DNA of 64,000 nucleotides from Glandiceps talaboti (GCF_964340395.1 NC_135562.1:1007501-1071500), one strand, 5' to 3'; counted from the stretch's first letter, positions 34,601 through 37,666 are shown. Numbers and translations are program-made. Notes: generated from the sequence alone by a model not told the origin.

Positions 34601-37548
34601 GACATAGTGTACATGGTATGTATATCATTTGTTAGGTCCATGGGTATGTGATGGACAGTGACATAGTGTACATGGTATGTATATCATTTGTTAGGTCCAT
34701 GGGTATGTGGGAACTACTCAAATTGAAAAGCAATGAAAAAGTGAATATCCTTGGTCCTGGAAAATGGATTTTTTTTGTATGATGAGCCATTAACTCACTT
34801 TATGAATTAAATGTCCTTTGGTACCTATTTTCATCTTTTTGTCTGCCCATAATATTAAATGTTTTGGATAAGAGACACTCAGTAAGATCTACTGTTCTGT
34901 ACTCTCAATGTTTGTGGTCTAAAATTATGGATAGTTTCCTGATTTTACATTGACAAAAACAATCAACAAGGAAAGATTCCCAAGTTGGGCAAAATAAAGG
35001 AAATTATGAGTTTCCGATAACCTGATCGATCCTAGTTTAAGTCGCCGACCTTAAACATTTTTAAACGTTTAGAACAAAAAGATAAGAAATTATTTGTTTT
35101 CTTGACCTTCATGCACGTCTGCTTTCTTTCCCCAGTCATATCTATACAGGTATACAGGTATATTTCTAATTTTAGGCCCTATTTAGGCCTCTGACATCAG
35201 ATCTAGATTAACGATAGTCTTATCAGTGGGTATGCTTGCATAGTCTTCAATTTAAATTTCATTTACAAGTCCTTCCCAGTGTCTATCTAAACGTCTCTCA
35301 AAAGTATATACATTTGGTGCATCAACCACATGATTGGGACGACTGTTCCAGTGGTTTATACTTCTATGTACAAAACTAATATCCAGCCTTGTATGGACTT
35401 TGTACAGTTTATATTGATGCCCTCTAGTGTCACAATGTCTGGTCTTAACAAAATCAGTCACTCTAGTATCATATTTCCCTGACATAATTTTGTATAGTTC
35501 AATCCTTTTGTCCCATGGTATATGATCTATCTGGCAAGAATGTCTTTCCTATCCGCATACTGGCACATTTATCTGGATGAAATTTCAGAAGAGAGTTCTC
35601 TGTCCAAGTATACATATTATCAATATCTGCTTGTATTTAAAGCAATCACAGTCTTCTTCCTTGAATATCCCCTTGAAAACTTTAGTATGTGTGCGAATAC
35701 AATGTAGATAATAAGTGATATATCTCACACATTTAATCAAACTACCACAGAATAGGTATACTAACCGACATTTCTAATGTTTTAAAAATAAAAACAATTA
35801 AAAAGATAAAAGAATATAAAATCTCGACCTACCTACCCTATTGTATGAGGCTATGTTATCGGAAACTCATTTTTTCCACCTTAAGTACAAATGTACATTG
35901 TATACAGTTAACTTAGAATAATGGCACCAAGATGTTATGTATTTAAATTCATAATTGTATCATAATGTCTGTGACAGGCCTGCCAAAAAACACATGTAAT
36001 ACATCATGACAAGCCACACAAATATGGAGAAGACTTTTACAACATGTGCTTTTAATACACTAATACTGTTTTTATTTACATTACTTTACTTAAAGGAAAG
36101 GTCCAATCAAATACATTTGTAATCTTTGTGTATTTATTAATAATTGATATGTATGTGAATTGTAGAAATAAAATGAAACATATTAAATTATGTGACTTTG
36201 AAATGTCAAAATTCTGCTATGTTTAGCCTAAATGTTTGCTGCCATTTTGGGAACTTTTGCTGCAAAGGATGATGGGAAGACTATCTGCCTGTGGTTTCAC
36301 CTCAGATTTTGTTCTTCTTTTTTCAGCTGTTAAAGCCAAGGATGTTGTGTATTTAACAATTGACAATAAACCTGATAACAATTATGGACAGTTGACAGGA
36401 CAACAAAAATCAACCGATACCAATGATCCACTTTATATTGGAGGTTTACCAGGTAGAAATATTATAAATATTTACACTTTTTACTGTTTCTGTCATTTTA
36501 TGGCAAATATCATATCATGGATTGAATACATCACAATTTTTTTTTTTTAGTCTGATTAATGAATCATCTCATGTCAGTGTGAAAAAATATTGACAAACTA
36601 GCTTACATAAATAGTAATATTGAAGGATAAAGTGAAGGGGCAATTTAGATTATAGTAGTGTTGTGATTATACCCGGTATGTATCAGCTGTTATACCATAC
36701 ACAAGTCAGGTTGAAGGAAAAATATGGAATATATACTCTGATTGTGATATGTCATGACAACACGTGGCTACGTCATGACAACACGTGTCTACGTCATGAC
36801 AACATGTGTCTACATCATGACAACATGTGGCTACGTCATGACAACATGTGTCTACGTCATGACAACATGTGTCCACGTCATGACAACATGTGTCCACGTC
36901 ATGACAACATGTGTCCACGTCATGACAACATGTGTCCACGTCATGACAACATGTGTCCACGTCATGACAACATGTGTCCATGTCATGACAACATGTGGCT
37001 ACGTAATGACAACATGTGGCTACGTCATGACAACATGTGTCTACGTCATGACAACATGTGTCTACATCATGACTACATGTGGCTACGTCATGACAACATG
37101 TGGCTACGTCACTGGTTCTGTACAGTCAAAATCTTCAAAATTGCCATTACTTTCTTTGATATCACTGGTGCTGGTATAATTATGTTATTCTCATGACCTA
37201 AGGGGCCTTGTCACTATGAGTCACTAGATAAGTAGTGACAAAGGCCTCTTAGGTCACTAGTATTTAACTCGGCTGAATGAAGAAAAATATTTGGGAATAA
37301 CATGTAAGTGTATGTAGAGATTGTGTATGTGCAGTGTGTTTATGTATGTGTGTGAAATCATTAAATTTGTGAAATAAATTATTCTGATTTTAATTACAGC
37401 TGGCGTAAAACATAAGGGGATTTCAACCAATGACAATTTTGTTGGATGTATTCGAAATTTTTCCATCAATGATAATGCTACAGTAAACTTCAACAACGTG
37501 GCTGAAATATCTGGAGCTGTCCAACCAAACAGTTGTCCTGCTACATAG
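261..37548 (+). CDS. LAMA1/2: Laminin subunit alpha (alpha-1/2 type), C-terminal 1615 residues, 33 exons
   Basis: Secreted basement-membrane protein. The alpha chain joins beta and gamma chains through its coiled coil, and its C-terminal LG domains bind cell receptors (integrins, dystroglycan in alpha-1/2 chains). Joining the 33 exons listed below gives one frame with no stop until TAG at 37546-37548. Order by residue of the window product: two laminin EGF-like modules (about 1-105), long heptad-like coiled coil of domains II and I (about 106-670), then LG1 (about 668-860), LG2 (861-1037), LG3 (1038-1220), a linker of about 40 residues, LG4 (1262-1444) and LG5 (1445-1615). Each LG ends with the usual GC-x(n)-C pair. 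LG5 has LCDGQWHSV and the C-terminus reads NSCPAT, close to vertebrate LAMA1/LAMA2 as I remember them. The N-terminal half (LN domain, remaining EGF and L4 domains) is outside the window. The LG3-LG4 linker shows no obvious furin site. Confidence 0.93.
480..620 (+). pseudogene. Degraded duplicate of laminin exon 1 3' end
   Basis: About 510-600 repeats the coding sequence and donor of exon 1 (355-450): GTGTGAATGTATGC, GGCAAAGAATGTAA, TGTTTACC and a donor-like GTAAGTATC at 600. Amino acids read [14 protein letters not shown] against [14 protein letters not shown]. It has lost its second half and is not an intact module. Confidence 0.75.
876..1004 (+). CDS. LAMA1/2: Laminin alpha exon 2: last laminin EGF module
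   Basis: Acceptor ATTCCAG, donor GTAAGT, phase 1 to 1, 43 codons. Regular cysteine spacing [11 protein letters not shown] ... [15 protein letters not shown] marks the last EGF-like module before the coiled coil. Confidence 0.92.
991..1255 (+). repeat. 44-bp repeat spanning laminin exon 2 end and donor, about 6 copies
   Basis: Unit runs from exon bases AAGGATGTATGC through GTAAGTAAACCTTCATCTG and on to GGTTTATCTAAA. Several copies have lost the donor GT (GCATAAGT), one keeps GTAAGT. Copies diverge with distance from the exon. Confidence 0.85.
1479..1630 (+). CDS. LAMA1/2: Laminin alpha exon 3: start of coiled-coil domain II
   Basis: Acceptor CATTTAG, donor AAG|GTAAGA, enters phase 1 and leaves phase 0. 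It opens with [16 protein letters not shown], the cysteine pair and Leu-rich start typical of laminin alpha domain II. Confidence 0.92.
1625..1850 (+). repeat. 44-bp repeat spanning laminin exon 3 end and donor, 5 copies
   Basis: CTTAAG|GTAAGACAGATTGG is repeated with donors at 1631, 1675, 1719, 1763 and 1807, all intact. Each unit also holds AAATCACAG just before CTTAAG, an acceptor-like AG bounding a 6-base segment. Confidence 0.9.
2398..2499 (+). CDS. LAMA1/2: Laminin alpha exon 4: coiled coil
   Basis: Acceptor GTAATAG, donor GTATGT, phase 0 to 0, 34 codons. Charged heptad-like sequence ([18 protein letters not shown]). A 34-bp minisatellite starts about 20 bp after the donor and is open in all three plus-strand frames, so the ORF running on from this exon is an artefact. 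Confidence 0.88.
2519..4251 (+). repeat. 34-bp minisatellite, about 51 copies, laminin intron 4
   Basis: Unit TTTCATTTATACCCTGTTCA plus GACATACACAGTTG, with a T/C switch (TTTCAT or TTCCAT) and rare CTATTC, CTGTTGAG or ATATCC variants. It starts about 20 bases after the exon 4 donor. No stop in any plus frame, so it makes long false ORFs. Confidence 0.95.
4357..4613. mobile_element. Palindromic MITE-like element, copy 1 (left arm truncated)
   Basis: Near-palindrome centred on GTACGTAC at about 4449: AACTCAATAAATTGCAAAAG on the left mirrors GCTTTTTGCAGTGTATTGA on the right. Right end reads TCCATATGG. Same family as 15396, 27308, 38444 and 39848. Confidence 0.75.
4665..4776 (+). CDS. LAMA1/2: Laminin alpha exon 5: coiled coil
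   Basis: Acceptor TTTCAACAG; donor AAAG|GTTGGT is weaker than most in this gene but gives the phase (1) required by the next exon. Encodes [14 protein letters not shown] ... [11 protein letters not shown]. Confidence 0.87.
4985..5360. repeat. 98-bp tandem repeat, nearly 4 copies, laminin intron 5
   Basis: CAGTGGCACGTCAAATTGG recurs at 5033, 5131, 5230 and 5327, with shared TAGTAAGAGAT and CACCAAATTTTGGTGTG blocks. Confidence 0.85.
5761..5799 (+). pseudogene. Degraded copy of laminin exon 6 acceptor and start
   Basis: TTGTCTAGATGTCATAGACT, then TTGCTGTAGAACTACTTG, matches the exon 6 junction TTGTCTAG|ATGCCGTAGACT, then TTGCTATAGAAACTGCTG. Separated from the true exon by a TG microsatellite. 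Confidence 0.75.
5796..5960. repeat. (TG)n microsatellite with CG-containing variants
   Basis: Pure TG to about 5845, then TGCG and TGCA variants up to the exon 6 region. Confidence 0.95.
6003..6170 (+). CDS. LAMA1/2: Laminin alpha exon 6: coiled coil
   Basis: Acceptor TTGTTGTCTAG, donor GATG|GTAAGA, phase 1 to 1. Encodes [15 protein letters not shown] ... ELELAKD. A degraded copy of its first 30 or so bases, with its acceptor, lies upstream at 5761-5799. Confidence 0.9.
6474..6722 (+). repeat. Minisatellite of TTTTACTCCAG motifs before laminin exon 7
   Basis: Irregular 16-17-bp units TTTTACTCCAGTG or TTTTACTCCAGGG, with TATACTGTGG variants. Each looks like a polypyrimidine-CAG acceptor and the array stops about 10 bases before the true acceptor of exon 7. 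Confidence 0.85.
6730..6917 (+). CDS. LAMA1/2: Laminin alpha exon 7: coiled coil
   Basis: Acceptor GTCTCTTCCAG, donor AAG|GTATCA, phase 1 to 0. Encodes [14 protein letters not shown] ... LNKDPEYK. A minisatellite full of TTTACTCCAG motifs ends just upstream of the acceptor. Confidence 0.9.
6951..7041. repeat. Poly-C/poly-A and (TAAA)n tract
   Basis: C8 followed by A-rich sequence with TAAATAAATAAA and TAAAATAAAAT, then a long A run. Could be the remnant of a retroposed tail. Confidence 0.8.
7505..7621 (+). CDS. LAMA1/2: Laminin alpha exon 8: coiled coil
   Basis: Acceptor TTCTCTGTAG, donor CAA|GTAAGT, phase 0, 39 codons: [15 protein letters not shown] ... EADKAVQ. Confidence 0.9.
7696..8850. 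mobile_element. Unclassified dispersed repeat in laminin intron 8
   Basis: Three diverged copies of a block with AAACTACTGAGCAGATTG and GAAATTTGGTGGGAAC, a short (TG)n, then about four 115-120-bp units with GACCACGCCCATAGCAACAG. TAGCACAACTG near the left end is mirrored by CAGTTGTGCTA at the right. A related sequence lies inverted at 49030-49470. Confidence 0.6.
8870..9340. repeat. TGTGTATGAGATCTGATG minisatellite, laminin intron 8
   Basis: Irregular units of 18-20 bases alternating TGAGATCTGATGTGTG and GGGATTTCAATTGTG forms, up to shortly before exon 9. Confidence 0.9.
9372..9529 (+). CDS. LAMA1/2: Laminin alpha exon 9: coiled coil
   Basis: Acceptor CATATTGACAG, donor GATGA|GTAAGT, phase 0 to 2. 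Encodes [16 protein letters not shown] ... RRQANRLD. Its last 11 bases and donor are repeated downstream in a unit of about 90 bp. Confidence 0.9.
9519..9975 (+). repeat. About 90-bp repeat spanning laminin exon 9 end and donor, 5 copies
   Basis: AGGTTAGATGA|GTAAGTATGG (exon end plus donor) recurs about every 90 bases with ACATATGTACCAGAGATTAC between. Some copies keep GTAAGT, others have GTTAGT. Confidence 0.9.
10059..10197 (+). CDS. LAMA1/2: Laminin alpha exon 10: coiled coil
   Basis: Acceptor TTCCTTGTAG, donor ATG|GTAAAG, phase 2 to 0. Alanine-rich helix ([20 protein letters not shown]), resembling the same part of vertebrate laminin alpha-2 domain I. Confidence 0.9.
10339..10720. repeat. 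Compound (TG)n, (TATG)n, (TCTG)n, (ACGT)n microsatellite
   Basis: Successive blocks of TG, TATG, TCTG, TATG, ACGT and TG repeats. Open in several frames on both strands, hence many false ORFs. Confidence 0.95.
10885..10978 (+). CDS. LAMA1/2: Laminin alpha exon 11: coiled coil
   Basis: Acceptor TTGCTAG, donor GGAG|GTAGGC, phase 0 to 1. Encodes [15 protein letters not shown] ... EKVEG. Confidence 0.87.
11268..11560 (+). mobile_element. SINE-like element, copy in laminin intron 11
   Basis: GGCTGAAGTCCTTGGGCAAGATTTGACCCA, split here as GGCTGAAGTCC and GGGCAAGATTTGACC, then GGTAGGATAGAGGTTGCAATG and GGGGTTGAGGAAGTTAAGAG. The same series occurs on the minus strand at 50660-51060, where a tRNA-like head is also visible. 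Confidence 0.7.
11584..11700 (+). CDS. LAMA1/2: Laminin alpha exon 12: coiled coil
   Basis: Acceptor TTTCAACCTCAG, donor TCAG|GTAAGT, phase 1 to 1. Encodes [16 protein letters not shown] ... DTIPS. Its last 34 bases and donor recur four more times downstream in a 77-bp tandem unit. Confidence 0.9.
11667..12060 (+). repeat. 77-bp repeat spanning laminin exon 12 end and donor, 5 copies
   Basis: Exon bases GAAATCAAAGCTGACATTG to CCATCAG and donor GTAAGT recur with donors at 11701, 11778, 11855, 11932 and 12009, nearly identical. The intron part TTACAGGAGAAA to TGTTTCACTCA resembles the arms of the element at 39789-40452. Confidence 0.92.
12415..12600 (+). CDS. LAMA1/2: Laminin alpha exon 13: coiled coil
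   Basis: Acceptor AATTCTTACAG, donor AGCT|GTAAGT, phase 1 to 1. Encodes [16 protein letters not shown] ... MNKAETS. The preceding TGATATGATTTGAT-rich stretch (about 12250-12410) holds several extra TTACAGAT motifs. Confidence 0.9.
12690..13050. mobile_element. Dispersed repeat in laminin intron 13
   Basis: GACAATCTTTAATTTTCC, GGTGGCCATATTGGATTCTA and TTTTAACTGAGAATG recur with changes at 63545-63700 in the homeobox gene intron. Family unknown. Confidence 0.55.
13141..13205 (+). pseudogene. Degraded duplicate of laminin exon 14 start
   Basis: TTCTTTTAG|TGAAAAAGTTAAAC, then CCTCAAGCTCAA, mirrors TTCTTTCAG|TGAATAAATTAAAA, then CCGCAAGCTCAA of exon 14, about 90 bases upstream. In the exon frame it reads [15 protein letters not shown] and then a stop. 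Confidence 0.8.
13239..13393 (+). CDS. LAMA1/2: Laminin alpha exon 14: end of coiled coil
   Basis: Acceptor TTTCTTTCAG, donor CGT|GTAAGT, phase 1 to 0. Encodes [16 protein letters not shown] ... RARDQAARV-type coiled-coil end before LG1. A degraded copy of its start lies at 13141-13205. Confidence 0.9.
13570..13743 (+). repeat. Acceptor-side duplicates of laminin exon 15 start
   Basis: TTTCTATTTTTAG followed by AATGACCTTGCCATGG, ATTGACCTTGCCATGACC and ATTGACTTTCCATGACC precede the true TTTCTATTTTCAG|ATTGATGTTGCCATGACC. Four acceptor-like junctions in 175 bases. Confidence 0.85.
13744..13905 (+). CDS. LAMA1/2: Laminin alpha exon 15: start of LG1
   Basis: Acceptor CTATTTTCAG, donor GAT|GTAAGT, phase 0, 54 codons. 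Start of the LG1 beta-sandwich ([21 protein letters not shown]). Both edges are duplicated: three acceptor-side copies upstream and about 25 donor-side copies downstream. Confidence 0.92.
13876..14840 (+). repeat. 39-bp repeat spanning laminin exon 15 end and donor, about 25 copies
   Basis: Unit TTGACCTTCCTAGGAGGACT, TGAAACAGAT|GTAAGTAAA, derived from the last 30 exon bases and donor. Almost all copies keep GTAAGT or GTAAAT. The second half is a 78-bp dimer alternating GGTACTTGAAATGGAT and GGACTAGAAACGGAT forms. Open in the exon frame to about 14941. Confidence 0.95.
15396..15680. mobile_element. Palindromic MITE-like element, copy 2
   Basis: Mirror arms around GTACGTAC at about 15494; left TATTTGTTTTGGATTTTTGA, right end TCATCCATATGG. 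The left arm carries an internal deletion relative to copy 4. Confidence 0.75.
15766..15896 (+). CDS. LAMA1/2: Laminin alpha exon 16: LG1
   Basis: Acceptor TTAATTTTAG, donor AAAG|GTATGT, phase 0 to 2. Contains [21 protein letters not shown] and [10 protein letters not shown], standard LG strand motifs. Confidence 0.93.
16020..16375. repeat. About 121-bp tandem repeat, 3 copies, laminin intron 16
   Basis: TTACACCATTGGATCGTTTATG to AAGTGGACACTAGAGGGCGG recurs three times. Similar sequence is inverted at about 39180-39330, so the unit comes from a dispersed repeat. Confidence 0.85.
16445..16589 (+). CDS. LAMA1/2: Laminin alpha exon 17: LG1
   Basis: Acceptor ATCTTAACAG, donor ACA|GTAAGT, phase 2 to 0. 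Contains [15 protein letters not shown], the FVGG strand of LG domains. Confidence 0.93.
16600..17030. other. Laminin intron 17, probable dispersed repeat
   Basis: Contains GTCTGTTCGTCCATGTGTCC and two similar stretches with a TTTCTCAGACATGCAAATT or TTTTACGAGATATGCAAATT core. Looks transposon-derived but no ends can be set. Confidence 0.35.
17040..17164 (+). CDS. LAMA1/2: Laminin alpha exon 18: end of LG1
   Basis: Acceptor TTCTTTCACAG, donor AAAG|GTGAAA, phase 0 to 2. Contains [21 protein letters not shown] and the closing cysteine in DTGCKER. Confidence 0.92.
17165..18076. other. Laminin intron 18, G/A-rich and C/A-rich tracts
   Basis: 17640-17830 is a purine-rich series (AAAGGGGTGGGAGTTGGGG; repeated GGCAGGAAATGATAAAAAGG); 17885-17965 is C/A-rich. 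No gene seen. Confidence 0.6.
18077..18245 (+). CDS. LAMA1/2: Laminin alpha exon 19: LG2
   Basis: Acceptor TATATTCCACAG, donor GAT|GTAAGT, phase 2 to 0. Contains [15 protein letters not shown] and [11 protein letters not shown] 39-bp minisatellite starts about 18 bp after the donor. Confidence 0.92.
18264..19062 (+). repeat. 39-bp minisatellite, about 20 copies, laminin intron 19
   Basis: Unit GGTTGCTATGGATGCATATT, TAAGACTACTGAGAGTTAT, starting about 18 bases after the exon 19 donor. Open in the exon frame, so intron read-through gives a false ORF to 19097. Confidence 0.95.
19188..19351 (+). CDS. LAMA1/2: Laminin alpha exon 20: LG2
   Basis: Acceptor AAATGACAG, donor TGG|GTAATG, phase 0 to 2. 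Contains [19 protein letters not shown] and [11 protein letters not shown] second AG four bases on (ACAG|ATTT) would break the frame. Confidence 0.9.
19497..20005 (+). repeat. About 60-bp minisatellite, 8-9 copies, laminin intron 20
   Basis: Unit TTTATATTTGGTACTCAGCT, ATGTTTACACTTATGTTCAA, CATAAATGTGATATACCTAGG. The final copy runs into the exon 21 acceptor region. Confidence 0.93.
20027..20125 (+). CDS. LAMA1/2: Laminin alpha exon 21: LG2
   Basis: Acceptor CTCTTCAAACAG, donor CAAG|GTAATT, phase 2 to 2. Contains [15 protein letters not shown] minisatellite of about 60-bp period runs up to this acceptor. Confidence 0.9.
20130..20520. other. Laminin intron 21, contains a dispersed-repeat fragment
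   Basis: 20284-20330 (GTGGCACAAGCTGAATTTAT, CTCAAGTGAAAATA) matches the inverse of 39425-39475. No gene seen. Confidence 0.5.
20530..20647 (+). CDS. LAMA1/2: Laminin alpha exon 22: end of LG2
   Basis: Acceptor TTTCTCCCCAG, donor TTG|GTAGGA, phase 2 to 0. Contains [13 protein letters not shown] and FIGCQEL, the LG2 cysteine pair. Confidence 0.92.
21170..22390 (+). repeat. Mixed 38/41-bp minisatellite, about 31 copies, laminin intron 22
   Basis: TACTGTATAGATCTCTAG followed by AACTGTCTGCAATGTTACAG (38 bp) or TCTCACTGTCTGCAATGTTACAG-type (41 bp). The two forms are arranged in repeated blocks. Not adjacent to an exon. Confidence 0.95.
22626..22769 (+). CDS. LAMA1/2: Laminin alpha exon 23: LG3
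   Basis: Acceptor TCTCATCACAG, donor CAG|GTCAGT, phase 0, 48 codons. Contains [21 protein letters not shown]. Confidence 0.91.
23169..23314 (+). CDS. LAMA1/2: Laminin alpha exon 24: LG3
   Basis: Acceptor TTTGTTTCCAG, donor AAA|GTAAGT, phase 0 to 2. Contains [15 protein letters not shown] and [11 protein letters not shown] 39-bp minisatellite begins about 30 bp downstream. Confidence 0.91.
23345..25492 (+). repeat. 39-bp minisatellite, about 55 copies, laminin intron 24
   Basis: Unit ATATATCCAGGCATTTATAG, TCAGCTGTGTGTTCAGTAG. Variants (CTGTGTG or TTGTGTTTT, GTC or ATC) form blocks: runs of four GTTGTGTTTT units near 24940 and 25320 flank six CTGTGTG units. Two copies at about 23700 and 24490 share an extra ACATGT. 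Open on both strands. Confidence 0.96.
25587..25735. repeat. (TGCC)n, (TGTC)n, (CGTC)n tetranucleotide repeat
   Basis: Consecutive TGCC, TGTC, CGTC and again TGTC runs. Confidence 0.95.
25946..26128 (+). CDS. LAMA1/2: Laminin alpha exon 25: end of LG3
   Basis: Acceptor TATTCTTTTTAG, donor GAGT|GTAAGT, phase 2 to 2. Contains [10 protein letters not shown] and [15 protein letters not shown]. Its last 44 or so bases and donor are repeated about a dozen times downstream. Confidence 0.91.
26085..26822 (+). repeat. 57-bp repeat spanning laminin exon 25 end and donor, about 13 copies
   Basis: Exon bases TATTTCATTGGCTGTGTGTC to AATGGAGT, donor GTAAGTAAATAC, then the exon copy again. Every copy keeps a donor-like GTAAGT except one with GCAAGT near 26756. 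Three alternating forms (ACATAAT, ATGGAGT, ACAGAAT) give a longer period of three units. Confidence 0.94.
27001..27246 (+). CDS. LAMA1/2: Laminin alpha exon 26: LG3 end, linker, LG4 start
   Basis: Acceptor TTTCTTTTTCAG, donor TTAG|GTAAGT, phase 2 to 2. Completes LG3 ([11 protein letters not shown]), then a Pro/Thr-rich linker ([15 protein letters not shown]) and the start of LG4 ([14 protein letters not shown]). Confidence 0.92.
27308..27556. mobile_element. Palindromic MITE-like element, copy 3 (right arm truncated)
   Basis: Left arm GGTATTTATTGTGGATTTGT, AACTCAATAAATTACAAAAAG, centre TTGTATGTAGAATACAA, right arm CAATTAATTGAGTTACAAAC, then cut off next to the element at 27569. Confidence 0.7.
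27569..27714. mobile_element. 146-bp MITE-like element with long inverted repeats
   Basis: Imperfect terminal inverted repeats of about 54 bases (left AGTCTCGCTGCCAGACT..., right ...AGTCTGGGCAGCGAGACT) share CCCTAATCTGTTTATGTAT. Flanked by the 11-base direct repeat AGGGATCAACT at 27558-27568 and 27715-27725, read as a target-site duplication. Length and 9-11-base duplication would fit a Mutator-like element; inference only. Confidence 0.85.
27768..27957 (+). CDS. LAMA1/2: Laminin alpha exon 27: LG4
   Basis: Acceptor TTGATCAATAG, donor TCG|GTGAGT, phase 2 to 0. Contains [20 protein letters not shown] and [13 protein letters not shown]-like insertion ends about 40 bp upstream, close to the branch-point region. 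Confidence 0.92.
28068..28212. repeat. Short TGTGATGTTGATTTGATC tandem repeat
   Basis: About six irregular units with CCAAG, CAAAG or CCGAC between, in laminin intron 27. Confidence 0.85.
28480..28635 (+). CDS. LAMA1/2: Laminin alpha exon 28: LG4
   Basis: Acceptor CTATTTTACAG, donor CAA|GTAAGT, phase 0, 52 codons. Contains [17 protein letters not shown] and [10 protein letters not shown]. Confidence 0.92.
28636..29317. other. Laminin intron 28
   Basis: Holds a two-copy ACAGACAGGAAGTAGAGTGCC repeat near 28840-28880 and otherwise AT-rich sequence. No gene seen. Confidence 0.6.
29318..29474 (+). CDS. LAMA1/2: Laminin alpha exon 29: end of LG4
   Basis: Acceptor TGCACTTTTCAG, donor TGGA|GTAAGT, phase 0 to 1. 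Contains [17 protein letters not shown] and [15 protein letters not shown], the LG4-LG5 junction. Confidence 0.92.
29690..29957 (+). repeat. Acceptor-side duplicates of laminin exon 30 start, 3 diverged copies
   Basis: Exon 30 begins TTTATTTGAACAG|GTGAAAGTTTTAAAGTAGG. A copy about 81 bases upstream (29877) keeps TTTATTTGAACAG|GTGAAGGTTTCAATATAGG and further homology to AATATCAAACC, then reaches an in-frame stop. Two older copies lie at about 29704 and 29800. All end with AATTTGCATATTAAT. Confidence 0.85.
29958..30088 (+). CDS. LAMA1/2: Laminin alpha exon 30: LG5
   Basis: Acceptor TTATTTGAACAG, donor AAT|GTAAGT, phase 1 to 0. Contains [15 protein letters not shown] and [11 protein letters not shown]. 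Upstream diverged copies of the same acceptor and exon start (29690-29957) compete with it. Confidence 0.9.
30390..30659. mobile_element. 270-bp hAT-like MITE
   Basis: Perfect 16-base terminal inverted repeats CAGGGGTGAACAAATC / GATTTGTTCACCCCTG and flanking direct repeats TGTTAAG (30383-30389 and 30660-30666). CAGGGGTG ends and a 7-8-base duplication are typical of hAT elements. No coding capacity. Confidence 0.85.
30670..31376. other. Laminin intron 30, remainder
   Basis: AT-rich intron sequence without clear repeats or ORFs. Confidence 0.5.
31377..31485 (+). CDS. LAMA1/2: Laminin alpha exon 31: LG5
   Basis: Acceptor TTTAATTTACAG, donor CATG|GTATGT, phase 0 to 1. Ends in [11 protein letters not shown], a signature of alpha-1/2 LG5. 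The exon end and donor are amplified in the 59-bp array that follows. Confidence 0.92.
31450..34712 (+). repeat. 59-bp repeat spanning laminin exon 31 end and donor, about 55 copies
   Basis: Unit: exon-derived TATTTATGTGATGGACAGTG, GCATAGTGTACATG, donor GTATGTATATCATTTGTTAG, then GTTCA. Variants TCATATTT/CCATGGGT and GGCAT/GGAAT/GACAT are mixed; CCATGGGT forms dominate the 3' half. One copy near 34360 carries an ACAAAATGTA-type insertion. Nearly every copy keeps GTATGT. Confidence 0.96.
35009..35872 (-). mobile_element. TE region with non-LTR retrotransposon fragment, laminin intron 31
   Basis: 35252-35485 minus encodes [18 protein letters not shown] and [19 protein letters not shown] then LDRHW, the typical C-terminal end of CR1/Jockey-like LINE polyproteins. 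It lies between ATGAGTTTCCGATAAC at about 35006 and its inverse at about 35857, perhaps the ends of a larger element. Confidence 0.7.
36327..36452 (+). CDS. LAMA1/2: Laminin alpha exon 32: LG5
   Basis: Acceptor CTTTTTTCAG, donor CCAG|GTAGAA, phase 1 to 1. Contains [14 protein letters not shown] and [12 protein letters not shown], matching the alpha-1/2 pattern. Confidence 0.92.
36757..37110. repeat. 21-bp minisatellite with ACGTCA motif, about 17 copies, laminin intron 32
   Basis: Unit ACGTCATGACAACATGTGTC plus one base, with CTACGTCA and CCACGTCA forms. Most copies contain ACGTCA and ACATGT. The flanks (36660-36750 and 37120-37290) match 11015-11250 and 26830-26960, so the array sits inside a dispersed element. 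Confidence 0.92.
37400..37548 (+). CDS. LAMA1/2: Laminin alpha exon 33: C-terminal end of LG5 and stop
   Basis: Acceptor TTTAATTACAG, phase 1 in, stop TAG at 37546-37548. Encodes [20 protein letters not shown] and closes with NSCPAT, giving the LG5 disulfide pair. Confidence 0.93.
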
Positions 37549-37666
37549 ATATTAGTTACCATGACAATTGGTCGCCATGACAATTGATCAATGTTCAACT
37601 GTGAGAAGTATTAGATAGGGCTATACTACATGTGTACATGTAAAATCTTTGAGTGTTCATGTCTTT

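Noticed and set aside
35522-35707. 61-codon plus-strand ORF within the transposon region
   Set aside because: No resemblance to any family and it lies beside LINE debris in an intron.
36252-36275. 18 bases GCAAAGGATGATGGGAAG shared with laminin exon 5 (4673-4690)
   Set aside because: The identity does not extend on either side; probably a chance match or a common repeat motif, not an exon duplicate.
36757-37110. Regularly spaced 21-bp units as a CRISPR-like array
   Set aside because: The units are contiguous with no unique spacers, and the host is animal DNA; it is a minisatellite.
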